A DNA stretch of 11,513 nt from Ilumatobacteraceae bacterium. Lineage in GTDB: Bacteria; Actinomycetota; Acidimicrobiia; Acidimicrobiales; Ilumatobacteraceae. Positions 1 to 5,874 of the stretch are shown here, piece after piece. Location of the stretch: contig JAODBQ010000544.1 of NCBI GenBank assembly GCA_025464045.1, positions 1 to 11,513 of the forward strand. Direction: 5' to 3'. The notes below the pieces were generated by a model, which saw nothing but the letters and a program-made list of their open reading frames with translations, was not told the origin of the DNA and searched no databases. Position 1 is the stretch's first letter. The number at the start of each line of letters is the position of its first letter. A program made the translations under genes and the position numbers.

Positions 1-676
1 GACGACTGATCTCCCAGCTCGCCGCACCGCGGAGCGCGACGACCCCGAACACGACCAGCGCGACGACGATCGGTGCGACGAGCGGCAGCCACCACCAACG
101 ATCGAGGACCCGGTAGAACTCGGCAGATTCGGCGACCTCGTCCTCGTCGACCATCGGCGCCCGGCCCGGCGCGGCGCGGTGTTCGACGCGGATCCGACTG
201 AGTCCGGCACCGCTCTCGATCTCGAGCTCGAGCCGGGCAGCGACGGTGGCGCCCATGGCGATGACCTCGGCGCGGTGCGGTTCGACGAGCACACCGGCAT
301 CGTGATCGCCTGCGAGCACCACGACGGTGTGCTCCGCACCCTCGGCGAAGCCGCGCAGCGCCGCGGCGAACCGGGGATGCGCCGTCAGCGCCCGCCGAGG
401 CGAGTTGTTCGGTTCGTCGAGCAGTTCGAACGTGTCGCCGGCGAGCACCACGAGGCCCGGGCCGATCCACGTCTCGAGCCTCCGTGCGAACGCGGATGTG
501 TTCGCCTCGCTGTGCTCGTCGGAGACGGCGCGCAGGTGGAAGCCACTGGCGACGAGCACCTGCCACCCCCGCTCCACGGTGACCGACACGGTCTCGGTCG
601 TGGACGACACCGGACGAGCGCCCGGGACCGTCGCGCGTACCGCGGTCGCAGCAGCGGGGCTTCGGGTACCCATCAT
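1..676 (-). CDS. Metallophosphoesterase-like membrane protein, 3' end outside window
   Basis: The minus strand is open from 745 to the left edge, giving about 225 residues of the N-terminal part. I recognise a degenerate calcineurin-like phosphoesterase core: a beta-strand ending in SGFHL (residues 44-48), where the family usually has SDLHL, then LAGDTFEL (78-85), matching the GDxxE metal box, and VLAGDHD (120-126), where GNHD is usual. After the domain comes an acidic stretch (175-182, VDEDEVAE) and a hydrophobic helix at about 196-217, probably a membrane segment that ties the domain to the cytoplasmic membrane. Enzymes of this fold hydrolyse phosphomono- or diesters with two metal ions; here the first Asp ligand looks replaced by Gly, so activity is uncertain. 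I chose the ATG at 676 because a GAGG lies 8 bases before it and codon use upstream looks less typical; an in-frame ATG at 721 is the alternative. It is divergent from the PAP2 gene. Confidence 0.65.
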   Translation of the reverse strand, partial: MMGTRSPAAATAVRATVPGARPVSSTTETVSVTVERGWQVLVASGFHLRAVSDEHSEANTSAFARRLETWIGPGLVVLAGDTFELLDEPNNSPRRALTAHPRFAAALRGFAEGAEHTVVVLAGDHDAGVLVEPHRAEVIAMGATVAARLELEIESGAGLSRIRVEHRAAPGRAPMVDEDEVAESAEFYRVLDRWWWLPLVAPIVVALVVFGVVALRGAASWEISR

Positions 677-835
677 CAAGCGCGCCTCGGGGTGCAGTAG
701 TGCTCCCTGCGACTCAACCATCGGTTCGTCAGCGCCAGGGGGCCGCTACGTCAACTCGCGGTAAATCGCGTCTGCCACCACCTCCTGGCCGGGAACCGAG
801 CGCACGTTCATCAGCGTCGAGACGAAGAGGATGGC

Positions 836-1660
836 ATGGTGCAGTTCAAGGCTCGATTCGACCCCGAGGCGAAGCTCGGTCTGCGGCTCACGTTGATCGT
901 GTTCGCCGCGGTGCTGGTCGCGATCCCGTTCGGGCTGCTGTTGCTGGAGGTGGTGTTCAACGGGCCGCTCACCTCGCTCGACCAACGGATCGCCAACCAG
1001 CAGAACGCCCAGGACCTGCGCAACCGTGACCGCGTCCATCTCGCCCAGTTCGTCACCCAGCTCGGATCGACGATCACGCTGACGATCATCGTGATCGTGG
1101 TCGCGATCTACCTCGCGGTGTTCAACCGTCGTCGTCGACAGGCCCTGTTCCTCGTGTCGACCGCCGTGCTGGGGGTGATCGCCAACAACATCATCAAGGC
1201 CGTCGTCGGACGCAGCCGTCCGCACTTCAGCGACGCCGTCGCGCATGCGCTCGGCAAGAGCTTCCCCTCCGGTCATGCGATGAACTCGACCGTCGTCTAC
1301 GGATCGCTGCTGCTGCTCGCGTGGTCACCGTTGCGCAACGCACGTCGCCGGGCGATCGCGGCGCTGTTCACGGCCGCGCTGGTCGTCGCCATCGCGGCCT
1401 CGCGCGTGATGTTGGGCGTGCACTACGTCTCCGACGTCGTCGCCGGCATCGTCCTCGGGAGCGCCTTCGTCCTCGCGTCAGCGGCGGCGTTCAGGGCGTG
1501 GCAGCACGAGGGGGGCCACCTCCCTCCTTCGATCGAGCGCGCCCCGACCCTTTCCGAAGCAACGCGGACCACGCGACCCTCAGCCGCCACGGAAGCGGAC
1601 GCCGAAGTCCCTGAGCCACATCGGTCGTCGGCTGACATCGGCAGGCGCGCGAACGGGTGA
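836..1660 (+). CDS. PAP2-family membrane phosphatase
   Basis: The 274-residue product is an integral membrane phosphatase of the PAP2 (type 2 phosphatidic acid phosphatase) superfamily. All three signature motifs are present and in order: KX6RP at residues 121-129, PSGH at 144-147 and SRX5HX3D at 189-200, so the catalytic histidines (H147, H196) and D200 are intact. Hydrophobic segments lie near 17-40, 77-96, 103-120, 150-165, 173-189 and 200-219, fitting the usual six-helix topology with the active site facing outward. Members dephosphorylate phosphatidate, undecaprenyl diphosphate or related lipid phosphates; the substrate cannot be told here. About 50 hydrophilic residues (223-274) form a C-terminal tail beyond the core, probably disordered. 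The ATG at 836 has AAGAGG five bases upstream; an ATG at 831 is in another frame. It diverges from the metallophosphoesterase gene. Confidence 0.92.
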   Translation: MVQFKARFDPEAKLGLRLTLIVFAAVLVAIPFGLLLLEVVFNGPLTSLDQRIANQQNAQDLRNRDRVHLAQFVTQLGSTITLTIIVIVVAIYLAVFNRRRRQALFLVSTAVLGVIANNIIKAVVGRSRPHFSDAVAHALGKSFPSGHAMNSTVVYGSLLLLAWSPLRNARRRAIAALFTAALVVAIAASRVMLGVHYVSDVVAGIVLGSAFVLASAAAFRAWQHEGGHLPPSIERAPTLSEATRTTRPSAATEADAEVPEPHRSSADIGRRANG

Positions 1661-1796
1661 AGCGCGCCGCATCACCCGGTCCGAGTGTCGTCGGTGTAAC
1701 GCCGATGCCTCGCAGGGCGATCTCAGCAGGCATGAAGGATGTTGGGTGCGGGCACCGTGATCACCGGCCGCCCCGGCGCGGCCTCCCTCCGCCGAT

Positions 1797-2096
1797 GTGC
1801 CGACCCGTCACGCGTCGCCCGCGGCGCGGACCGTGAGCAGGTTGGGCGGCCCGCGGGTCATCGAGCGGGCTCGGCGATGGCTGGTGGCGGCGGGTCTCGA
1901 GCCGTCTCGGGTTCGGCGGATGTCCCCACGTCAGGTGCGCAAGCAGATGGACATCGCGTTCGGCCCACCCGGTTACGCCGGCTTCAAGCGGTACGTACGC
2001 GAGCGGCGGACCACCATCGTCTCCGAGCTGGCTCACGTCCGCCCCGCCGCACCCGCCCGAGCCGAAGAGGTCGAACGCGTTCGACGCTCGGTGTGA
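1797..2096 (+). CDS. Small basic hypothetical protein
   Basis: I do not recognise this product. It sits in the 504-base space between the PAP2 gene and the amidohydrolase and would encode 99 residues, about one fifth of them arginine. The part from residue 13 (VSRLGGPRVIERARRWL) to about 84 has a varied composition with a likely amphipathic helix, aromatic residues (W28, Y59, F62, Y65) and Lys, Asp and Met codons, and third positions are strongly GC-biased in this frame. The other frames here give low-complexity Ala/Gly/Arg translations, so this is the best coding candidate. The start is uncertain: GTG at 1797 or GTG at 1833, and neither has a clear ribosome binding site. It could be DNA- or RNA-binding because of its charge, but that is a guess. 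The alternative is that the region is non-coding. The 136 bases before it (1661-1796) show nothing I can name. Confidence 0.45.
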   Translation: MPTRHASPAARTVSRLGGPRVIERARRWLVAAGLEPSRVRRMSPRQVRKQMDIAFGPPGYAGFKRYVRERRTTIVSELAHVRPAAPARAEEVERVRRSV

Positions 2097-2152
2097 GCGA
2101 CCCGAGCGCGACGTCCGTCGTGGCCGGCGAAGCAGCCGTGCCCGCGATCTGG

Positions 2153-2158
2153 GACAAT
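2153..2158 (+). promoter_or_regulatory. Candidate -10 box (GACAAT) for a leaderless amidohydrolase mRNA
   Basis: GACAAT ends six bases before the ATG at 2165. With the usual 6-7 base distance from a -10 box, transcription would begin at the start codon itself. No Shine-Dalgarno sequence is visible upstream of that ATG, which agrees with a leaderless transcript. No convincing -35 element is seen. Confidence 0.4.
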
Positions 2159-2164
2159 CGTCGG

Positions 2165-3931
2165 ATGAGCACCGACTCCCGCCCGATCGTCGTCCGCAAC
2201 GGACTGGTCGTCGATGGCACCGGCGCGCCCGGTCGTGTCGCCGACATCGCCATCGCCCGTGGCGTGATCACCGAGGTCGGTCCGGGTCTCGACACGACCG
2301 GTGCCGAGGTCATCGATGCCGACGGTCTGGTCGTCACGCCGGGCTTCGTGGACATCCACACCCACTTCGACGGGCAGGCCACGTGGGATCCGATGTTGGC
2401 ACCATCGAGCCTGCACGGGGTGACGTCGGTGGCAATGGGCAACTGCGGCGTGGGGTTCGCCCCGGCGAAGCCGACGCCGGAGCAACACGACTGGTTGATC
2501 GGGATGCTCGAGGGCGTCGAGGACATCCCGGGCACCGCGCTCGCCGAGGGCCTGCCGTGGGACTGGGAGACGTTCCCGGACTACCTCGACGCGCTGGCTC
2601 GCCGCCACTACGCGGTCGACGTCGGCACCCACGTCGTGCACGCCCCGCTGCGGGCGTACGTCATGGGCGAGCGCGGCGCGAACCCGAACGAGGCGCCCAC
2701 CGCGGACGAGCTGCGGGCGATGGCCCGGGCCGTGCAGGACGGCGTGCGCGCCGGCGCGCTCGGTTTCACGACGAGCCGCACCGTCGCCCACCGCACGCGC
2801 GACGGCGCTCCGCTCGGCACCCGCCACTCGACCGCCGACGAACTGCTCGCGCTCGTCGGGGCGATGGCGGAGACCGGCTCGGGCGTCGTCCAGATGATCT
2901 CCGACGCGTACCTCAGCGAGGACGACGAGTTCGCCCTCGACGAGATGGCGTTGATGCGCGCGATGGTGGAGCACTCCCGCCGCCCGCTGTCGATGACGGT
3001 GCAGCAGGTCGTGCAGGTGCCGGACCGGTGGCGCGAGATGGTGGCATGGGTCGCCCGCTGCGTCGCGGACGGCCTCGACATGCGCACGCAGGTGGCGCCC
3101 CGCCCCGTCGGCGTGCTGCAGGGGCTGACCGCGTCGGTCAACCCGGTCGCCCTCTGCCCGTCGTATCGGGAGATCGCCGGCTTGCCGTTGCCCGAGCGTG
3201 TCGCGGCGTTGAAGGACCCGCAGCGCCGGGCCCGCATCGTCGCTGAGCACCCGAGCGCGACGGGTTCGCTGGAGGGGCTCGCCCACACCGTCTTCACCGG
3301 GTTCGACAAGCTCTTCCCGATGGAGGAGCCGGTGGACTACGAGCCGCCGGCGTCGTCGAGCGTGGCGGCCCGCGCGGCGGCCCGCGGCGTGTCCCCCGTC
3401 GAGGAGACCATCGACCTGATGGTCGACGCCGACGGCCACCAGCTCTTGATCCTGACGCTGTTCAACTACGCGAAGGGCAACCTCGACGACGTGCGCGAGA
3501 TGCTGCTGTCGCCGAACTCGGTCATCGGCCTCGGTGACGCCGGCGCCCACTGCGGCGCGATCAGCGACGCCAGCTTCCCGACCACGTCGCTCGCCCTCTG
3601 GACGAAGCGCACGACGGGGCAGGGCCCGCTGCCGCTGGAGCTGATGGTCCACCACCTGACCCAGCGCACGACCCGTCAGGTCGGCTGGCTCGATCGTGGC
3701 GTTCTGGCCGCAGGATTCCGCGCCGACGTCAACGTGATCGACCTCGACGCCCTGGGGGCCAACCGCCCGCGGATCGTCCACGACCTCCCGGCGGGCGGGC
3801 GGCGGCTCATGCAGTCGGCGCAGGGGTACGTGCGCACGATCAAGAGCGGGACGGTGACGTTCGCCGACGGCGCCCACACCGGTGCGCTGCCCGGCCGGCT
3901 CGTGCGCGGCGCCCAGCCGGCGCCGTCCTGA
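2165..3931 (+). CDS. D-aminoacylase-type amidohydrolase (N-acyl-D-amino-acid deacylase family)
   Basis: The 588-residue product is a cytoplasmic metal-dependent hydrolase of the amidohydrolase superfamily, nearest in motifs to N-acyl-D-amino-acid deacylases. A short beta-sandwich strand region (residues 7-58) leads into the metal motif HTHFDGQ (65-71). MGNCGVGFAP (91-100) carries the Cys that ligands metal in D-aminoacylase (C94). GALGFTTSRT (197-206) and GLGDAGAHC (455-463), with the catalytic Asp D458, follow in the expected order, and the C-terminal sandwich closes with ADVNVIDLDAL (520-530). Classical D-aminoacylases are about 480-500 residues, so this is about 90 longer, as in many actinobacterial members annotated only as amidohydrolase; the real substrate may be another N-acyl or cyclic amide. 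I took the ATG at 2165: the reading frame is open back to 1739, but the extra 142 residues are low-complexity and precede the expected N-terminus. No terminator is evident after the stop. Confidence 0.9.
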   Translation: MSTDSRPIVVRNGLVVDGTGAPGRVADIAIARGVITEVGPGLDTTGAEVIDADGLVVTPGFVDIHTHFDGQATWDPMLAPSSLHGVTSVAMGNCGVGFAPAKPTPEQHDWLIGMLEGVEDIPGTALAEGLPWDWETFPDYLDALARRHYAVDVGTHVVHAPLRAYVMGERGANPNEAPTADELRAMARAVQDGVRAGALGFTTSRTVAHRTRDGAPLGTRHSTADELLALVGAMAETGSGVVQMISDAYLSEDDEFALDEMALMRAMVEHSRRPLSMTVQQVVQVPDRWREMVAWVARCVADGLDMRTQVAPRPVGVLQGLTASVNPVALCPSYREIAGLPLPERVAALKDPQRRARIVAEHPSATGSLEGLAHTVFTGFDKLFPMEEPVDYEPPASSSVAARAAARGVSPVEETIDLMVDADGHQLLILTLFNYAKGNLDDVREMLLSPNSVIGLGDAGAHCGAISDASFPTTSLALWTKRTTGQGPLPLELMVHHLTQRTTRQVGWLDRGVLAAGFRADVNVIDLDALGANRPRIVHDLPAGGRRLMQSAQGYVRTIKSGTVTFADGAHTGALPGRLVRGAQPAPS

Positions 3932-3985
3932 ATCGGGAGCACCGGGGAGGGCGCGGGACCGCAGTCGATTGTCGCACGCACGCAC

Positions 3986-3991
3986 TACGCT
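3986..3991 (+). promoter_or_regulatory. Candidate -10 box (TACGCT) upstream of the first alpha/beta hydrolase
   Basis: TACGCT fits the actinobacterial TANNNT pattern and lies 70 bases before the ATG at 4062. Its last three bases are also the first three bases of the palindrome at 3989-4004. A TTGTCG at 3969-3974 is too close (11 bases) to be its -35, so the -35 is unclear. Confidence 0.35.
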
Positions 3992-4004
3992 TGCTGGAGC
4001 AAGC
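3989..4004. promoter_or_regulatory. Perfect palindrome, candidate operator (GCTTGCTGGAGCAAGC)
   Basis: Seven-base arms GCTTGCT and AGCAAGC are perfect inverted repeats around GG. The site overlaps a candidate -10 box and lies 57 bases upstream of the ATG at 4062, a position suited to repression. Size and symmetry match sites of dimeric TetR-type regulators; no such regulator is encoded in the window. It is not followed by a T-run, so a terminator for the amidohydrolase gene is less likely. A related palindrome lies at 4849-4864. Confidence 0.45.
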
Positions 4005-4050
4005 AGTGCTCGGTGGCGGGTGACGAATCCTTCGCCGAGCGATCCAGGAC

Positions 4051-4059
4051 AGGAGGTGG
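4051..4059 (+). promoter_or_regulatory. Strong ribosome binding site fixing the start at 4062
   Basis: AGGAGGTGG is almost a full anti-Shine-Dalgarno match and is placed just before the ATG at 4062. It decides against the upstream in-frame starts that would overlap the amidohydrolase gene, and suggests high translation compared with neighbours that have weak or no such sites. Confidence 0.75.
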
Positions 4060-4061
4060 CC

Positions 4062-4730
4062 ATGGCACCACAGCAGGTTCGCCGGTCTCCGCGGCTCGCG
4101 GCCGAGGCCCGCGCCGTTCCGGAGTTCGCGTCGTTCGTGGCCACCGCCGGACCACTGCTCATGGCTGCGCCCCGCGGCGACGGCCATCCCGTGCTCGTGC
4201 TGCCCGGCTTCCGCGGTGATGACGACTCGACGCGGCCGATGCGCTGGTTCCTCAGACGGCTCGGCTACCAGGTCCATGGATGGGGTTTGGGGATCAACGT
4301 CGGCCCGACCGCGCGGATCACCGAAGGGCTGACGACGCGGTTCACCGATCTGACGAAGCGCTACGACGAGCCCGTGAGCCTCATCGGCTGGAGCCTCGGC
4401 GGAGTGTTCGCGAGGGCGGTCGGCGGACGCGCACCGGGCCACGTCCGTCAGGTGATCACCCTCGGGAGCCCGCTGCGCGGCACCTCCGACGCCGCGCCGG
4501 CAGTGCCGGTGACGTCGATCTACAGCCGTACCGACGCGATCGTGCCGTGGCGGGCGTCGTTGATCGCGGAAGGCCCGCTGCGCGAGAACGTGGAGATACG
4601 CGGCAGCCACCTCGGCCTCGGGCACAACCCGTCCGTGCTCATCGTCGTCGCCGATCGACTCGCCCAGCCGCATCACGGCTGGCAGCCGTTCCAGGCGCCG
4701 CGCTGGGCGAGGCTGTGGCTGGCGTCCTGA
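4062..4730 (+). CDS. Alpha/beta hydrolase, lipase/esterase-like
   Basis: The 222-residue product has the alpha/beta-hydrolase fold. PVLVLPGFRGDD (43-54) is the oxyanion-hole strand and loop, GWSLGG (109-114) is the nucleophile elbow with S111, and YSRTDAIVPW (154-163) supplies the likely acid D158. GSHLGLGHNP (181-190) holds the likely catalytic H183. The short length, with little or no cap domain, resembles bacterial PGAP1/lipase-like hydrolases more than the haloalkane dehalogenase type. It probably hydrolyses a carboxylic ester or thioester in the cytoplasm; no signal peptide is seen. The start is well fixed: AGGAGGTGG at 4051-4059 stands just before ATG 4062, although the frame is open upstream to 3882. 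It begins 130 bases after the amidohydrolase stop and has its own candidate promoter and palindrome, so it may be a separate unit. Confidence 0.85.
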   Translation: MAPQQVRRSPRLAAEARAVPEFASFVATAGPLLMAAPRGDGHPVLVLPGFRGDDDSTRPMRWFLRRLGYQVHGWGLGINVGPTARITEGLTTRFTDLTKRYDEPVSLIGWSLGGVFARAVGGRAPGHVRQVITLGSPLRGTSDAAPAVPVTSIYSRTDAIVPWRASLIAEGPLRENVEIRGSHLGLGHNPSVLIVVADRLAQPHHGWQPFQAPRWARLWLAS

Positions 4731-4779
4731 TCCACGCATGAACCGCGACGGAGCCGCCGGGCGGTGAGATCGCACCCGT

Positions 4780-4798
4780 GTGTGGCGTACTGCCACAC
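4780..4798. repeat. Inverted repeat with 7-bp arms between hydrolase and crotonase genes
   Basis: GTGTGGC and GCCACAC are perfect inverted repeats separated by GTACT. The repeat lies 50 bases after the alpha/beta hydrolase stop and 94 bases before the crotonase start at 4892. There is no T-run after it, so it may be a weak terminator hairpin, or a protein-binding site in the crotonase promoter. I cannot choose between these. Confidence 0.4.
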
Positions 4799-4848
4799 TT
4801 GCGTCGGCGCGAGTCGCACGCCCAGCGCGAGCACTGCCTCGACGGCCG

Positions 4849-4864
4849 GCTCGCCATGGCAAGC
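4849..4864. promoter_or_regulatory. Imperfect palindrome, candidate operator (GCTCGCCATGGCAAGC)
   Basis: The 16 bases are palindromic except for one mismatched pair (4852/4861). Aligned with the palindrome at 3989-4004, 11 of 16 bases agree, including GCT at one end and GCAAGC at the other; both fit GCTYGCYNNRGCAAGC. It lies 28 bases upstream of the ATG at 4892. If real it would place the crotonase gene under the same regulator as the first alpha/beta hydrolase, and it argues that translation does not start at the ATG inside it (4856). Confidence 0.35.
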
Positions 4865-4891
4865 TCACCGCGGACACGAAAGCGAGACGAG

Positions 4892-5716
4892 ATGGCTGGA
4901 GAGATCGACACCGGCACCACCGAGCTGCTCGCGTCGTTGGACGACGGCATCCTGACGCTGACCATGAACCGGCCAGCGGCACGCAACGCCATGACCGGGC
5001 CGATGACAGCCGCTCTCGGGGAGCAGCTCGCCAGTGCCGAGCTCGACGCTGCCGTGAAGTGCATCGTGCTCACCGGCGCCGGCCAAGCGTTCTGCGGCGG
5101 AGGCGATGTCAAGGCGATGGCCGCCAGCGGCGACGGCACCGTCGGCGACAACACGATCGACGGCGCGATCCATCGTCAACGGGTGAACCAGCAGGCCACG
5201 TCCGGCAAGCTGTTCACGATGCCGAAGCCGACCATTGCGTCGTTGCCCGGAGCGGCCGCCGGGGGCGGTCTGGCGCTGGCATTGGCCTGCGATCTGCGCA
5301 TCATGGCCAGCACCGCGTTCTTGACCACGGCCTTCGCGCGCGTCGGCTTCTCCGGCGATTACGGCGGCACCTACTTCCTGACCCAGCTCGTCGGATCGGC
5401 CAAGGCCCGAGAGCTGTACTTCCTGTCGGAGCGCGTCGGTGCCCAGGAGGCGCTGCGCCTGGGGCTCACCAACTGGGTGTGCGAAACCGACGAGCTCGCC
5501 GACACGACCCGCGAGATCGCGTCTCGGTTGGCCGCAGGCCCGACCGTCGCGTACCGGTACATGAAGGAGAACCTCAACCGGGCGATGACTGGTGAGTTGA
5601 ACGACTGCCTCGATCTCGAAGCGACGCACCACGTCCACTGCGGCCAGACCGAAGACCACAGGGAAGCAACGAAGGCCTTCGTCGCCAAACGGGAACCCGT
5701 CTTCCACGGTCGCTGA
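4892..5716 (+). CDS. Enoyl-CoA hydratase/isomerase (crotonase) family protein
   Basis: The 274-residue product has the crotonase fold and should act on an acyl-CoA. TLTMNRPAARNAM (22-34) is the N-terminal strand and CoA region, CIVLTGAGQAFCGGGD (57-72) gives the first oxyanion-hole segment, and SLPGAAAGGGLALALACD (117-134) the second. Length is normal for the family (about 260-280). The two glutamates of classical hydratases (E144 and E164 of rat crotonase) align with A128 and F148, while D156 in GDYGG stands where PaaG-type isomerases and related enzymes carry their acid. An isomerase, or another crotonase reaction, is therefore more likely than simple hydration. I chose ATG 4892 (MAGEIDTGT); in-frame starts at 4778 and 4856 add a poor N-terminal extension, and 4856 lies in a palindrome. 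The gap to the next gene (5717-5874) holds a candidate promoter only. Confidence 0.9.
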   Translation: MAGEIDTGTTELLASLDDGILTLTMNRPAARNAMTGPMTAALGEQLASAELDAAVKCIVLTGAGQAFCGGGDVKAMAASGDGTVGDNTIDGAIHRQRVNQQATSGKLFTMPKPTIASLPGAAAGGGLALALACDLRIMASTAFLTTAFARVGFSGDYGGTYFLTQLVGSAKARELYFLSERVGAQEALRLGLTNWVCETDELADTTREIASRLAAGPTVAYRYMKENLNRAMTGELNDCLDLEATHHVHCGQTEDHREATKAFVAKREPVFHGR

Positions 5717-5838
5717 GCTCACACGTACGCCCACCCGCCGCTGCCGTTCTCGTCGCGCCGCCATTGCCGACCCCGCTGCTCGGCTCCCCACCCGGCCGTG
5801 ACGGGCGCTCGGGCTTCGGGACGCACATCACTCGAACG

Positions 5839-5844
5839 TAAGGT
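5839..5844 (+). promoter_or_regulatory. Candidate -10 box (TAAGGT) for the monooxygenase-hydrolase pair
   Basis: TAAGGT fits TANNNT and lies 30 bases before the ATG at 5875, which would give a leader of about 25 bases holding the AGGGGG ribosome binding site (5864-5869). I see no clear -35 element. It is the best promoter candidate in the 158-base gap after the crotonase gene. Confidence 0.3.
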
Positions 5845-5874
5845 CACAACAACTCAGTCAGCCAGGGGGTGGCG

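Noticed and set aside
179..764. Two plus-strand ORFs near the left edge
   Set aside because: They lie opposite the minus-strand metallophosphoesterase-like gene, which has recognisable motifs and a membrane segment, and their own translations are low-complexity.
757..770. CGCG-GTAAAT-CGCG inverted repeat in the divergent phosphatase gap
   Set aside because: Arms of four bases are expected by chance in such GC-rich DNA, and no promoter element could be tied to it.
1757..1764. GTGATCAC palindrome after the PAP2 gene
   Set aside because: Eight bases only, no extension of the arms and no neighbouring promoter; likely chance.
1739..2164. N-terminal extension of the amidohydrolase frame by 142 residues
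   Set aside because: The extension is Ala/Arg/Gly-rich without family similarity; the normal N-terminus begins at ATG 2165, and another frame in this stretch looks more coding-like.
2033..4162. Minus-strand ORF of 709 codons opposite the amidohydrolase
   Set aside because: It mirrors the codon phase of the amidohydrolase, whose motifs are certain; its translation is low-complexity, rich in Arg, His, Asp and Val with no recognisable motif.
3840..4982. Minus-strand ORF of 380 codons opposite the first alpha/beta hydrolase
   Set aside because: It is a shadow of a gene with a strong ribosome binding site and full catalytic motifs.
5203..5210. Further GCAAGC half-sites inside coding regions
   Set aside because: They lack the second arm and are explained by codon choice (Gly-Lys in GCAAG contexts), so they were not counted as operators.
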